A stretch of DNA of 64,000 nucleotides from Rhodospirillales bacterium (lineage in GTDB: Bacteria > Pseudomonadota > Alphaproteobacteria > Rhodospirillales > Casp-alpha2): the NCBI GenBank assembly GCA_017640505.1, contig JAEPQO010000001.1, positions 822,625 through 886,624 on the forward strand. Direction: 5' to 3'. The notes below the pieces were generated by a model. The model searched no databases and was not told the DNA's origin. It was given only the letters and a program-made list of their open reading frames with translations. The translations under genes and the position numbers were made by a program. Shown in pieces: positions 48,713 through 56,710 of this stretch. How positions within the stretch are numbered: position 1 is the stretch's first letter; every line of letters starts with the position of its first letter.

Positions 48713-49324
48713 GTGAGCGATATCCGGTCCGTCCTGTTCGACATGGACGGGGTTCTTTACTCGTACGACTTCGACAATCGTTTGAACCTGCTGTCCGATG
48801 CGCTCGGCGTGCCCGCCGGCGACATCAAGGACAAGGTCTTCAGGTCGGGCTGGGAAGACCTGTCCGATAACGGCGATATCGGCGTCGACGACTACATCGC
48901 CGGCATCGGCGAACGCCTCGGTGTCGCGGTGCGTCTCGGACAATGGGTGGCCGCGCGCAAGTGGGCGATGGCGCCGGATCCGATGATGATCGATCTTGCC
49001 CGTCGACTGTCCGAAACCGTGGAGATCGCACTCCTGACCAATAATGGCACCATGCTGTGGGACCATATCGACGAGCTTGCCCCCGAACTGCGTCCGCTGT
49101 TCGGCGAGCGGTTGTTCGTGTCGGGCGTGCACGGCTTCAATAAGGAACGCGCCGACGGCTTCACGGGGCTCCTCGATCATCTCGGTTGGCGCGCGGACAC
49201 CACGCTCTTCGTCGACGACAGCCCGCGCTATATCAAAGCCGCCGAGGAAGCCGGCCTGGTGACGCACCTGTTCGACGGGATCGAGGGGTTGCGGGAAGAG
49301 TTGGATTCTCTGGGCCTTCTCTAG
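48713..49324 (+). CDS. HAD-superfamily hydrolase
   Basis: A 203-residue HAD phosphatase. Motif I is FDMDGVLYSY with both catalytic aspartates, motif II is LLTNNG, the lysine is in GFNKERAD, and motif III/IV is FVDDSPRYIKAAEEAG. The small cap helix after motif I suggests a phosphoglycolate- or beta-phosphoglucomutase-like enzyme. The GTG start at 48713 follows the moaB stop closely. The substrate is unknown. Confidence 0.88.
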   Translation: MSDIRSVLFDMDGVLYSYDFDNRLNLLSDALGVPAGDIKDKVFRSGWEDLSDNGDIGVDDYIAGIGERLGVAVRLGQWVAARKWAMAPDPMMIDLARRLSETVEIALLTNNGTMLWDHIDELAPELRPLFGERLFVSGVHGFNKERADGFTGLLDHLGWRADTTLFVDDSPRYIKAAEEAGLVTHLFDGIEGLREELDSLGLL

Positions 49325-49333
49325 CCCCTGTTT

Positions 49334-49417
49334 CCCGGACGGCCTGTTTGGCCGATCCGGGACCCATCACTGACATTTGGGGATGGTTGCGAGATAGGTC
49401 CCGGCTCTTTGGCCGGG
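49334..49417. other. Two GC-rich hairpins between convergent genes
   Basis: The gap between the HAD and acdS stops holds two inverted repeats: 49334-49361 (CCCGGACGGCC / GGCCG-TCCGGG with one bulged base) and 49400-49417 (CCCGGC / GCCGGG). Neither has a long T run. They probably act as weak or factor-assisted terminators for the converging messages. Confidence 0.5.
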
Positions 49418-49450
49418 AAACACGCCCCTCGTATAGTTACGCCCTGGTCC

Positions 49451-50464
49451 TCAGCCGTTCCGGTAGGTGTAGCTGTACCCATTGATGGCCGGTACGCCGC
49501 CGAGGTGCGCGTAGAGAATCTTCGAGCCGGCCGGGAAGTAGTCCTTGTTGACCAGATCGATCAGGCCCTGCATGGATTTCCCTTCGTAAACCGGGTCGGT
49601 CATCATGCCTTCAAGACGTGCGCAAAGGCGGATCGCGTCGTTGGTCTCGTCGGACGGAATGCCGTAGGCGGGATAGGCGTAGTCCTCGATCAGGACCAGG
49701 TCGTCGTCGGTAATGTCGCGGCCGAGTTCCACCAGTTCCGCGGTCTGTTTGGCGATCTGCATCACCTGCGCACGCGTCTGATCGGGTGTGAACGAGGCGT
49801 CGATACCGATGACCTTGTCGGCGCGGCCATCCTTGGCAAAGCCGACCAGCATGCCGGCGTGGGTCGAGCCGGTAACCGTGCAGACGATCACGTAGTCGAA
49901 CTTGATGCCCATCTCCGCTTCCTGGGCTCGGACTTCTTCGGCGAAGCCGACGAAGCCGAGACCGCCGAACTTGTGCACCGATGCGCCGGCCGGGATCGGG
50001 TAGGGCTTGCCGCCCTTGGCCTTCACATCTTCGAGCGCGTTCTCCCAGCTTTCGCGGATGCCGATGTCGAAGCCTTCGTCGACGAGTTCGATCTCCGCGC
50101 CCATGACGCGGCTCAGCAGGATATTGCCGACGCGGTCGTAAACGGCGTCGTGGAACGGCACCCAGCTTTCCTGCACCAGCCGGCACTTCATGCCGAGCTT
50201 GGCGGCAACCGCGGCGACCTGGCGGGTGTGGTTCGACTGCACGCCGCCGATGGTCACCAAGGTATCCGCGTTGGATGCCAGCGCATCGGGGACGATGTAT
50301 TCCAGCTTGCGGACCTTGTTGCCGCCGAAGGCGAGACCGGAGTTGCAGTCCTCGCGCTTGGCATAGATGTCGACCTTGCCGCCGAGATGTTCCGACAAAC
50401 GGTTCAGTTTCTCGATCGGGGTGGGGCCGAAGGTGAGGGGGTAGCGTTCGAATTTCTCAAGCAT
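49451..50464 (-). CDS. acdS: 1-aminocyclopropane-1-carboxylate (ACC) deaminase
   Basis: A 337-residue PLP enzyme of the tryptophan-synthase-beta fold. The PLP lysine is K50 in [11 protein letters not shown]. The stretches [17 protein letters not shown] and [16 protein letters not shown] match ACC deaminases. The residues that separate ACC deaminase from D-cysteine desulfhydrase are the deaminase type: glutamate in [14 protein letters not shown] and leucine in LYAHLGGVP. It opens ACC, the plant ethylene precursor, to 2-oxobutyrate and ammonia. ATG 50464 is used, with AGGAG 11 bases upstream. The divergent Lrp gene is its likely regulator. Confidence 0.92.
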   Translation of the reverse strand: MLEKFERYPLTFGPTPIEKLNRLSEHLGGKVDIYAKREDCNSGLAFGGNKVRKLEYIVPDALASNADTLVTIGGVQSNHTRQVAAVAAKLGMKCRLVQESWVPFHDAVYDRVGNILLSRVMGAEIELVDEGFDIGIRESWENALEDVKAKGGKPYPIPAGASVHKFGGLGFVGFAEEVRAQEAEMGIKFDYVIVCTVTGSTHAGMLVGFAKDGRADKVIGIDASFTPDQTRAQVMQIAKQTAELVELGRDITDDDLVLIEDYAYPAYGIPSDETNDAIRLCARLEGMMTDPVYEGKSMQGLIDLVNKDYFPAGSKILYAHLGGVPAINGYSYTYRNG

Positions 50465-50553
50465 GTGGCCGTGGCTCCTGTCACTGTCTGGACCGGACAG
50501 TAGCCGATTTGCCAAAAAAGGTGCTTTCGAAATGACGGAGGAATTTACATGAT

Positions 50554-50617
50554 TTATCTATATAATGTAATAAAATGAAGAAAATAGAGCAAAATTATTA
50601 TCTATATGAGAGATAAT
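50554..50617. promoter_or_regulatory. Repeated AT-rich sites in the acdS-acdR promoter
   Basis: TTATCTATAT occurs at 50554-50563 and again at 50598-50607, 44 bases or about four helical turns apart. The second copy is part of an inverted repeat at 50597-50617, ATTATCT-N7-AGATAAT. Multiple phased AT-rich sites fit the binding mode of Lrp-type proteins such as the neighbour. Confidence 0.55.
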
Positions 50618-50622
50618 TTCAC

Positions 50623-51084
50623 ATGGAAAACCTGGATCGGACGGATATCCGCATTCTCCGTGCGCTGCAGAAAGACGCACGGTTGTCCAACGCGGAACTG
50701 GCCAAGAAGGTGAATGCGAGTCCGGCGACCTGTCACCGTCGCACGCAGCGCCTGTTCGATGACGGCTACATCACCGAAGCCCGCGCCGTCGTCCGGCCGG
50801 ACCGGGTCGGGCTGGGCGCGCTGGCCATGGTCGGCGTCGTGCTCGATCGCTCGACACCGGAAAGCTTCGCGGCGTTCGAAAGTGCAGCGTTGGAGATGCC
50901 GTTCATCATCGACTGCCATCTGACGGCCGGCGACTTCGACTACTTCCTGAAAATCCGTGTCCGTGACATCAGCGATTTCAGCCGACTGCACGGTGCCAAG
51001 CTCCTGACGCTGCCCGGTGTGCGGCAGACACGGACATTCTTCGTCATGAAGGAAGTCATCGATCAGGCGCCGCTGGATTTCTAG
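50623..51084 (+). CDS. acdR: Lrp/AsnC-family regulator, probably AcdR
   Basis: A 153-residue Lrp-type protein. The N-terminal helix-turn-helix reads LDRTDIRILRALQKDARLSN with NASPATCHRRTQRLFDDGYI, and the C-terminal RAM effector-binding domain follows (IIDCHLTAGDFDYFLKIRV). Lrp-type genes divergent from acdS are known regulators that sense ACC or leucine. The name rests on that arrangement rather than on unique residues. It converges with the LysR gene, overlapping by four bases. Confidence 0.85.
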   Translation: MENLDRTDIRILRALQKDARLSNAELAKKVNASPATCHRRTQRLFDDGYITEARAVVRPDRVGLGALAMVGVVLDRSTPESFAAFESAALEMPFIIDCHLTAGDFDYFLKIRVRDISDFSRLHGAKLLTLPGVRQTRTFFVMKEVIDQAPLDF

Positions 51085-51968
51085 ACCGCACGCCCTTCAA
51101 GAAGATCGATCTCGCCGGCCAGCGAGGACGCCATGAAATCCATGAAAGCACGGACGCGGCCGGTGTGGCGCAGGTCTTCGTGTGTCAGCAGCCAGAGCGC
51201 GGAGGCCGCATCCGGGATCGGCGAACCGATGCGCCTGAGGGTTTTCCGGGTATCGGCCATGAAACATGCCAGCAGCGCCGCGCCCATACCCGCCTCGCAG
51301 GTATGCAGCAGTCCGAACAGACTGTTGGCGCGCAATACGACATTGGCGTCGGCATGGTGTTCACGAAACCATTTCGCCGCGGCCAGATGCGACAGGCTTT
51401 CGTCGACGCTCAGCCAGTCCAGGGCGCCGAGGCCTTCGGCGCGCCCCTTCATGTACTTCGGTGCCGCATAGGGCGCGACGGCGACCGTGGCGACACGGCG
51501 GCCGACCAGTGTTTCCGGCGGGTTTCGCGTTGGCCTGACGGCGACGTCGGCCTGGCGTTTGGACAGGTTGACGTTCTGGTTGTCGATGATGAGTTCGAGC
51601 ACGATTCCGGGGTGGGCCTTGCGGAATGCGGCCAGGTGCGGCGTCAGGAAATTCTCGACAATGGTATCGGTGGTGGTGACGACGAGGTTGCCTTCCAGTC
51701 TGAGATCCTGCCCGGTGATGCGGCGGTCGAGGCGGTCGATCTCGCGCTCGACCCGCGCCGCGGAGGCCTGCATCTCCTCGCCCGCCAGCGTCAGCGCGTA
51801 GCCGGTGGGCAGTCGCTCGAACAGCCTGACGCCGAGGTCGTCCTCGAACGCGTTGAGGCGGCGGAACACGGTCGAATGATTGACGCCCAGTGCGCGCGCC
51901 GCGCCGTTCAGCGATCCGGTCCGTGCGATCTCGAGGAATATGCGCAGGTCGTCCCAGGCAAAGCTCAT
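51081..51968 (-). CDS. LysR-type regulator, divergent from DoxX/dioxygenase genes
   Basis: A 295-residue LysR regulator. The DNA-binding domain is SFAWDDLRIFLEIARTGSLN with LGVNHSTVFRRLNAFEDDLG. ATG 51968 is preferred over 52001 because the shorter form has the usual N-terminus and the longer one would cover the operator at 51986. It is divergent from a DoxX gene and a DODA-type dioxygenase and probably controls both. Confidence 0.9.
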   Translation of the reverse strand: MSFAWDDLRIFLEIARTGSLNGAARALGVNHSTVFRRLNAFEDDLGVRLFERLPTGYALTLAGEEMQASAARVEREIDRLDRRITGQDLRLEGNLVVTTTDTIVENFLTPHLAAFRKAHPGIVLELIIDNQNVNLSKRQADVAVRPTRNPPETLVGRRVATVAVAPYAAPKYMKGRAEGLGALDWLSVDESLSHLAAAKWFREHHADANVVLRANSLFGLLHTCEAGMGAALLACFMADTRKTLRRIGSPIPDAASALWLLTHEDLRHTGRVRAFMDFMASSLAGEIDLLEGRAV

Positions 51969-51985
51969 ATGGGCGACTTTCATTA

Positions 51986-52003
51986 GTTTGCAAAAATGCA
52001 AAC
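51986..52003. promoter_or_regulatory. Candidate LysR operator
   Basis: GTTTGCA-AAAA-TGCAAAC is a perfect 18-bp inverted repeat, 18 bases upstream of the LysR start and facing the divergent DoxX gene. A partial copy (TGCAATATTTG) follows at about 52011. Such paired sites are typical for LysR autoregulation and target control. Confidence 0.6.
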
Positions 52004-52113
52004 CAATACTGCAATATTTGGGAATTCCTTTGCAACCAGGAAAGCCATAGTGTCCTTCTCAACGCGCCGCGCAGGGTGTTCGGCGCTCCCAATTTCGAGA
52101 TGAGGACCAAACC

Positions 52114-52572
52114 ATGTCAGACCAAAATATCAATTCGCAGACGGCGCCTTACGGCGCACTTCTCCTCCGGGTTTCGCTCGGTGTCATGTTCATCGCGCAC
52201 GGCCTGATCCTGAAGTACTTCACCTTCACGCTCGGCGGCACGGCGCAGTATTTCGAGAGCATCGGCTATCCGGGCTTCCTCGCCTATGTCGTGTTCGCAG
52301 CCGAGACGCTCGGCGGTATTGCGCTTATCCTCGGTTTCCAGACCCGGCTCGTCGCCTTCGCTCTGGTACCGCTGCTGATCGGCGCCATGCTTGAGCACAC
52401 CGGCAACGGCTGGGTCTTCTCGGCGCAGGGTGGCGGCTGGGAATACCCGCTGTTCCTGATCATCGCCTCCATCGTTCAGGGTTTGCTGGGTGGCGGCGCG
52501 TTTGCCCTTACCAAGCGTGAGTTTCCCCTGCCGCTCCTGCCCGCCGGCGACGACGCCTTGGCGTCCCGCTAA
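52114..52572 (+). CDS. DoxX-family membrane protein
   Basis: A 152-residue protein with four predicted helices (VSLGVMFIAHGLILKY, FLAYVVFAAETLGGIALILG, LVAFALVPLLIGAML and YPLFLIIASIVQGLLGGG). This is the DoxX/YphA pattern. It lies 72 bases before the dioxygenase gene on the same strand. The pairing of a DoxX gene with a DODA-type dioxygenase and a LysR gene is common in proteobacteria; its biochemical role is not known. Confidence 0.88.
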   Translation: MSDQNINSQTAPYGALLLRVSLGVMFIAHGLILKYFTFTLGGTAQYFESIGYPGFLAYVVFAAETLGGIALILGFQTRLVAFALVPLLIGAMLEHTGNGWVFSAQGGGWEYPLFLIIASIVQGLLGGGAFALTKREFPLPLLPAGDDALASR

Positions 52573-52644
52573 GGCAAAAGATAGAATGGGCGGCAGGCGA
52601 TCTCCTGCGTCTGCCGCCCTTCTTCTGACAGAAGGATAACTGAG

Positions 52645-53424
52645 ATGACCATTCCAGCTTTGTTCGTATCGCACGGCGCACCGACGGTGATCCTCGACGA
52701 AAGCCCGGTGCGCACGTTCCTCGCCAAGCTCGCAGACACGGTCGAAAAGCCCGATGCGATCCTTGCCGTTTCCGCGCACTGGGAAACCGCCGCGCCGCAG
52801 GTGTCCGACGCCGAGGCCCCGGAAACGATCTACGATTTCTATGGTTTTCCGGACGCACTCTACAAGCTCACGTACCCCGCGCCGGGTGCACCGGATCTCG
52901 CGGAGAAGACCCGGAAGCTGTTGACCGACGCCGATCTCGGCCCGGTCGAGACGGAAGCCCGCGGTCTCGATCACGGCGCCTGGGTGCCGCTGATGCTGGG
53001 CTGGCCGGATGCCGATATTCCGGTGACGCAGCTTTCGATCCAGCCGCACAAGGACCCCGTGTGGCACTACCGCCTCGGCGAGGCGCTTAGGCCGCTCCGG
53101 GACGAGGGTGTGCTGATCCTGGCGAGCGGCAACCTGACCCATAACCTCAGGGAATTCAGGGGCCACGCCATCGACGATGCGCCCGAGGAGTGGGCCAGCG
53201 CGTTTGGCGAATGGGCCGGCTGGGCAATCGCCGAAGGCCGCACCGAGGACCTGCTCGACTACCGCGCGAAGGCCCCGGAAGCGGTCAGGAATCACCCGAC
53301 GGACGAGCATCTTTTGCCGCTGTACGTGGCGATGGGCGCGGGTACGCCGGGGGAGCCGGGACGGCACCTGCACAAGAGCTACACCTATGGCGTGCTCGCC
53401 ATGGACGCTTTTGCATTTTCCTGA
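52645..53424 (+). CDS. DODA-type extradiol ring-cleavage dioxygenase (LigB superfamily)
   Basis: A 259-residue class III extradiol dioxygenase relative. The metal-site pattern is seen in LFVSHGAPTVIL, ILAVSAHWET, the strongly conserved GLDHGAWVPLMLG and GSGNLTHNLRE-like ASGNLTHNLREF. The relatives YgiD and plant DODA cleave catechols such as DOPA. The true substrate here is unknown. GAAGGATAACTGAG precedes the ATG. It converges with the glycosyltransferase pair, one base apart. Confidence 0.9.
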   Translation: MTIPALFVSHGAPTVILDESPVRTFLAKLADTVEKPDAILAVSAHWETAAPQVSDAEAPETIYDFYGFPDALYKLTYPAPGAPDLAEKTRKLLTDADLGPVETEARGLDHGAWVPLMLGWPDADIPVTQLSIQPHKDPVWHYRLGEALRPLRDEGVLILASGNLTHNLREFRGHAIDDAPEEWASAFGEWAGWAIAEGRTEDLLDYRAKAPEAVRNHPTDEHLLPLYVAMGAGTPGEPGRHLHKSYTYGVLAMDAFAFS

Positions 53425-53425
53425 T

Positions 53426-54034
53426 CTAAGCTGTTTCTTTTCCGAAAAGGCGCCTGAAATCGGCCCCGTTATCGACATCCGTTAACGATTTTAAGGCCGC
53501 ATAGGGCGTCTTTTCGATATTTCCCAATGTGTCTTCCAGGGCATGCGGTCCCGACCACCGGACGCCGTCGAAAAGGCGCAAAATCCGGGGTGACCGTTTT
53601 TGGCCGATCAGCCAGTACCCACCGTCATCGGCAGGCCCCACCACCACGTCTTTCGAGCCAAGGGCGCGAAATGCGGCGGCGATATCGCCGGGTTCGATCC
53701 CCGGAATGTCGGCACCAATGATCACCACCGGCCCCGGCGGCAGCTGATCGAAGGTACGCTGCATGCGATCACCAAGATCGCCCGGTCCCTGTGCGAAGCG
53801 CGCCACGCCCGCCGGCCACTGCCCGTCGTCCATGAGCGCGGTGTCGGGCGCGCAGGCGATCAGGGTTTCCCATCTCGGGTCGCGGCCGAGCCTTAGCGCC
53901 AGCGAAAACAGCATGCGGCGGTAAAACCGCCATGCGCTCACATGTCCGATGTCGCGGCCGAGCCGCGTCTTGACCCGGCCGAGCCGGGGCGCCTTGGCGA
54001 AGATCACCAGGCGGCGTTGCCATGCGTCGGCCAT
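53426..54034 (-). CDS. TIGR04282-type glycosyltransferase-like protein (DUF2064)
   Basis: A 202-residue nucleotidyl/glycosyl-transferase-fold protein. The N-terminal VIFAKAPRLGRVKTRLGRDIG and the acidic motif VIIGADIPGIEP are the hallmarks of the DUF2064/TIGR04282 family. It begins directly after the stop of the TIGR04283 gene, so they form a two-gene unit. In cyanobacteria and others this pair belongs to arsenosugar synthesis, but the radical SAM and methyltransferase partners are not here. Its real sugar donor and acceptor are unknown. Confidence 0.85.
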   Translation of the reverse strand: MADAWQRRLVIFAKAPRLGRVKTRLGRDIGHVSAWRFYRRMLFSLALRLGRDPRWETLIACAPDTALMDDGQWPAGVARFAQGPGDLGDRMQRTFDQLPPGPVVIIGADIPGIEPGDIAAAFRALGSKDVVVGPADDGGYWLIGQKRSPRILRLFDGVRWSGPHALEDTLGNIEKTPYAALKSLTDVDNGADFRRLFGKETA

Positions 54035-54739
54035 CTAACGGTAGATCTCCCAGATCATGCCGGGCGGCACGCCGACGAGAAACAGGACGAGACAGAACAG
54101 GTTTTTCAGCGGCCGGAACCACCAGCCGTCGCGGCGGTAGCGTGTCGCCGACGTGACCGCCGCCGTCGGCAGCGCGTGCAGCCGTTCCTTGCCGATGCGA
54201 CGCACCATGTCGACGTCTTCCATGATCGGGATCGGCCTGAAGCCGCCCAGGTGATCGTAGTAGGTCTCGGAAATCAGCAGGCCCTGGTCGCCGTACGGCA
54301 AGCCGAACGCCGCCGCGCGCCAGTTGGCCAGCCGTTCGATGCGCCGGGCCGACGGGTTGGGATCGTTCAGCACCAGCGCGAAGTACGCGGCGTGGAAATC
54401 ATGATCCGGGTTCTTGATGAAGCGTTCGACCAGCGCCACCCAGCCCGGCTGCGGCAGCGTGTCCGAATGCCAGAACAGAAACCACGGCCCGCGCGCCGCC
54501 TCGGCGCCGGCTGCAAGCTGGCTCCCGCGGCCCTTCGGCGCGGTGATCAGGCGTGCGCCTGCCAGTTCGGCGAGGGCCGGTGTGCCGTCCGACGAGCCGC
54601 CGTCGGCGACGACGATCTCCCATGCTTCGGGGCGCATGGCGAGCGCGTCCAGCGTGCGCTTGAGGTCGTCTTTGCAGTTCAGCGTCGGGATGATGATGCT
54701 GAGCACGGCGGCATCCGGGATTGTTGAAATCGCCGCCAA
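54035..54739 (-). CDS. TIGR04283-type family 2 glycosyltransferase
   Basis: A 234-residue GT-A glycosyltransferase. The N-terminal SIIIPTLNCKDDLKRTLDAL, the VVADGGSSDGT and FLFWHSDTLPQPGW motifs (the latter with the metal-binding aspartate) mark family 2. A C-terminal hydrophobic helix (LFCLVLFLVGVPPGMIW) anchors it to the membrane. The TIGR04283 assignment follows from this pattern and its pairing with the DUF2064 protein. Confidence 0.88.
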   Translation of the reverse strand: MAAISTIPDAAVLSIIIPTLNCKDDLKRTLDALAMRPEAWEIVVADGGSSDGTPALAELAGARLITAPKGRGSQLAAGAEAARGPWFLFWHSDTLPQPGWVALVERFIKNPDHDFHAAYFALVLNDPNPSARRIERLANWRAAAFGLPYGDQGLLISETYYDHLGGFRPIPIMEDVDMVRRIGKERLHALPTAAVTSATRYRRDGWWFRPLKNLFCLVLFLVGVPPGMIWEIYR

Positions 54740-54748
54740 GCTTCGCGC

Positions 54749-54779
54749 AAAAAAAAGACGGGCACAACGGCCCGTCTTT
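54749..54779 (-). terminator. Rho-independent terminator after the 50-residue gene
   Basis: On the minus strand, AAAGACGGGC / GCCCGTCTTT forms a ten-base-pair stem with a six-base loop, followed by eight T residues. It ends the small gene at 54853 and isolates it from the glycosyltransferase unit whose start lies ten bases further on. Confidence 0.88.
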
Positions 54780-54852
54780 CAGTCTCGCCCGGCGGGGATG
54801 GCTTCCTTTTCCACGACGGAGGAAACAACGCCGGACGGTGCAGATCGTGGGA

Positions 54853-55005
54853 TCAGCGGCGCGCCAGGCGCTCGATGCCGGTGACCACCTTGTAGGCACC
54901 CGACGAAATCAGTTCGGCGAGGCTCACTTCGCGGGCCGGCAGGTGGTGCATGCCGTCACGGGTGGTTTTGATGTTCTGACCCAGCAGTCCTTCGAATACA
55001 GTCAT
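54853..55005 (-). CDS. 50-residue conserved-looking small protein
   Basis: A 50-residue protein beginning MTVFEGLLGQNIKTTRDGMH and ending in VVTGIERLARR. The first half looks like a short amphipathic helix and loop, the second like a helix with basic end. AGGAG lies eight bases before the ATG, and a strong terminator follows the gene. Both support real expression. I do not recognise a named family. It is divergent from the GcvA-like LysR gene, with an inverted repeat between them, and may be that regulator's main target. Confidence 0.65.
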   Translation of the reverse strand: MTVFEGLLGQNIKTTRDGMHHLPAREVSLAELISSGAYKVVTGIERLARR

Positions 55006-55104
55006 TTTAAATCTCCTAAATCTTTGGGAAGCGCGGTTCGCTTCGTTGCAAAGAGAAATACGTGGAAAGCCGCCGTCCATCAAACGACGTTTTTTCATAT
55101 ACAG

Positions 55105-55119
55105 TTTAGAAAACCTAAA
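55105..55119. promoter_or_regulatory. Candidate LysR operator
   Basis: TTTAG-AAAAC-CTAAA is a 15-bp inverted repeat, 12 bases upstream of the GcvA-like gene and about 100 bases before the divergent small gene. The position suggests autoregulation with control of the small gene. Confidence 0.5.
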
Positions 55120-55131
55120 GTATAAGGCGGC

Positions 55132-56052
55132 ATGCAACGGCTCCCGCCCCTTAATGGTCTGCGTGCGTTCGAAGCCGCCGCGCGGCATCTCAGCTTCTCT
55201 CGCGCGGCCGAGGAACTGTTCGTCACGCCTGCTGCAATATCGCATCAAATCAAGGGGTTGGAGGATTATCTTGGGGTCACGCTTTTCCGCCGGCTGCCCC
55301 GTGCGGTGATGCTGACGGATGCCGCGCAGGCCATCCTGCCGCTGGTGTCCGAAGGTTTCGACAAACTGGCCCAGGCCGCCACCGTGTTAAAGGAATCTGA
55401 GTCTTCAGGCGTGCTCACCGTGACCTCCGCGCCGACCTTTGCGCAGAAGTGGCTGCTCGAACACCTGGAGGAATTCTCCACCGAATACCCGGATATCAAC
55501 GTGCGCCTGGACGCGCGGCTGGACACCGTCGATTTCGACCGCGACGGGGTCGATATCGGCATCCGGCTCGGCGCCGGGCAGTATCCGGGCATGCGCGTCG
55601 ACCAGCTTTTCGACGAGCAGGTGACGCCGGTCTGCCATCCCAAGTACCTCGAAGGGCCGCACGCCCTGAAGCACCCGGAAGACCTCAAGCACCACACGCT
55701 GCTGCACGTCGACTGGGGCAACATCAACGCGCCGTTCCCCGACTGGCAGATGTGGCTCACCTCGGTCGGCGCCGATCAGGCCGTGAATTACAGCCGCGGC
55801 CCGGTGTTCACGGTCGAAGGCATGGCCATCGACGCCGCCGCGCGCGGCACCGGCATTGCACTGGCGTCGACCTACGCGGTTGCCGACGACATCAAGGCCG
55901 GCCGGCTGGTGACGCCGTTCGACCGCCGCATCACGTCCGAGATTTCGTACTGGGTCGTCGCCCCCGAACGCACCGCCGACCAGCCGAAGGTCAAGGCGTT
56001 CCGCGAATGGCTGCTGCGCCGCGCCGCCGAAACCGGCCTCACGGGTGGGTAG
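55132..56052 (+). CDS. LysR-type regulator, GcvA-like
   Basis: A 306-residue LysR protein of the GcvA group, recognised by the N-terminus LPPLNGLRAFEAAARHLSFS and LFVTPAAISHQIKGLEDYLG and by the C-terminal pattern PDWQMWL ... AAARGTGIALAS. GcvA-type regulators often control a single divergent gene. AAGGCGG precedes the start. The last ten codons (AAETGLTGG and the stop) are duplicated 1.8 kb downstream at 57863, beyond the mercury-type cassette. Confidence 0.92.
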   Translation: MQRLPPLNGLRAFEAAARHLSFSRAAEELFVTPAAISHQIKGLEDYLGVTLFRRLPRAVMLTDAAQAILPLVSEGFDKLAQAATVLKESESSGVLTVTSAPTFAQKWLLEHLEEFSTEYPDINVRLDARLDTVDFDRDGVDIGIRLGAGQYPGMRVDQLFDEQVTPVCHPKYLEGPHALKHPEDLKHHTLLHVDWGNINAPFPDWQMWLTSVGADQAVNYSRGPVFTVEGMAIDAAARGTGIALASTYAVADDIKAGRLVTPFDRRITSEISYWVVAPERTADQPKVKAFREWLLRRAAETGLTGG

Positions 56053-56055
56053 GGG
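56026..56055 (+). repeat. Left copy of a 30-bp direct repeat flanking the mercury-type cassette
   Basis: These 30 bases cover the end and stop of the LysR gene. They recur at 57863-57892 with two mismatches (begins GCCGAAACCGGCCTCAC, ends GGGTAGGGG). The two copies are in direct orientation and enclose the MerR, transporter and thioredoxin-like genes. Confidence 0.8.
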
Positions 56056-56215
56056 GGCCCCCTCATCCCCCGCCTTCGCGGGGGCAGGCTCTGTCCTTCT
56101 CCCGGGGGGAGAAGGGACTCTCGGATAAACGCTGCCCGTACCCCTCTGCCCCGGGGAGAGGGTGGCGCGCCATGTGCGCCGGGTGAGGGGCGAGCGCCAG
56201 GTTCGACTGCACAGC
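56056..56215. repeat. Intergenic palindromic repeat element, copy A
   Basis: This non-coding stretch is a chain of GC-rich inverted repeats (for example CCCCCGCC-TTC-GCGGGGG and CCTCTGCCCCGGGGAGAGG). Its core at 56113-56137 (AGGGACTCTCGGATAAACG and on) is found in inverted orientation at 57938-57962. The layout resembles dispersed intergenic repeat families of alphaproteobacteria. It can terminate transcription and mediate recombination. Confidence 0.7.
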
Positions 56216-56244
56216 GAACCGGCCGGGCACGCTTTCAAACCCTC

Positions 56245-56276
56245 TTGACCCTGAAGTGGACTTCAGGGTGTAGACT
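56245..56276 (+). promoter_or_regulatory. MerR-type promoter with embedded operator
   Basis: A -35 element TTGACC (56245-56250) and a -10 element TAGACT (56271-56276) are separated by 20 bases, longer than the usual 17. Between and over them lies the dyad ACCCTGAAGT-GG-ACTTCAGGGT (56248-56269), with perfect ten-base arms. An overlong spacer with a central dyad is the hallmark of MerR-activated promoters. It directs the cassette beginning with the MerR gene itself. Confidence 0.85.
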
Positions 56277-56304
56277 CCGACCCGTTGGTGAGGAGGAATG
56301 TCCG

Positions 56305-56709
56305 ATGCTGAATATCGGCGAGGCCGCCCGGCAAGGCGGCGTGACGGTGGAAACGTTGCGGTACTATGAACGGCAGGGGCTGATCGCATCCCCCGACCGG
56401 GGTCGCAACGGTTATCGAAAGTACGCGCCGGAGGTGGTGCGCCGTATCCGGTTCATCAAGCGCGCCCAGGATGTCGGCTTCACCTTGCGCGACGTCGGCG
56501 AGCTGTTGTCGCTCAGAGCCGATGCCGGGGCATCGTGCGGCGACGTTCGGCACCGTGCGCTTGGGAAACTCAGCGAGATCGAGGAGAAAATCGAAGTCCT
56601 GTCGCGCATGCGGGACGTGCTCGGCACGTGGACCGCCGCCTGTCCAAGCACCGGGCCCGTGGATGCGTGCCCGATACTCGACGCCCTCGACGGAAAGGAC
56701 GAGACCTGA
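56305..56709 (+). CDS. merR: MerR-family mercury-type regulator
   Basis: A 134-residue MerR protein. The DNA-binding part is LNIGEAARQGGVTVETLRYYERQGLI. Three cysteines, C78, C113 and C122, have the same spacing (35 and 9) as the Hg(II) ligands C82, C117 and C126 of Tn501 MerR, within CPSTGPVDACP. This supports sensing of mercury or a similar thiophilic ion. GAGGAGG lies before ATG 56305. Here the regulator gene is the first gene of its own target operon rather than divergent. Confidence 0.88.
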   Translation: MLNIGEAARQGGVTVETLRYYERQGLIASPDRGRNGYRKYAPEVVRRIRFIKRAQDVGFTLRDVGELLSLRADAGASCGDVRHRALGKLSEIEEKIEVLSRMRDVLGTWTAACPSTGPVDACPILDALDGKDET

Positions 56710-56710
56710 C

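Noticed and set aside
49451-50464. D-cysteine desulfhydrase
   Set aside because: The glutamate and leucine at the discriminating positions are those of ACC deaminase.
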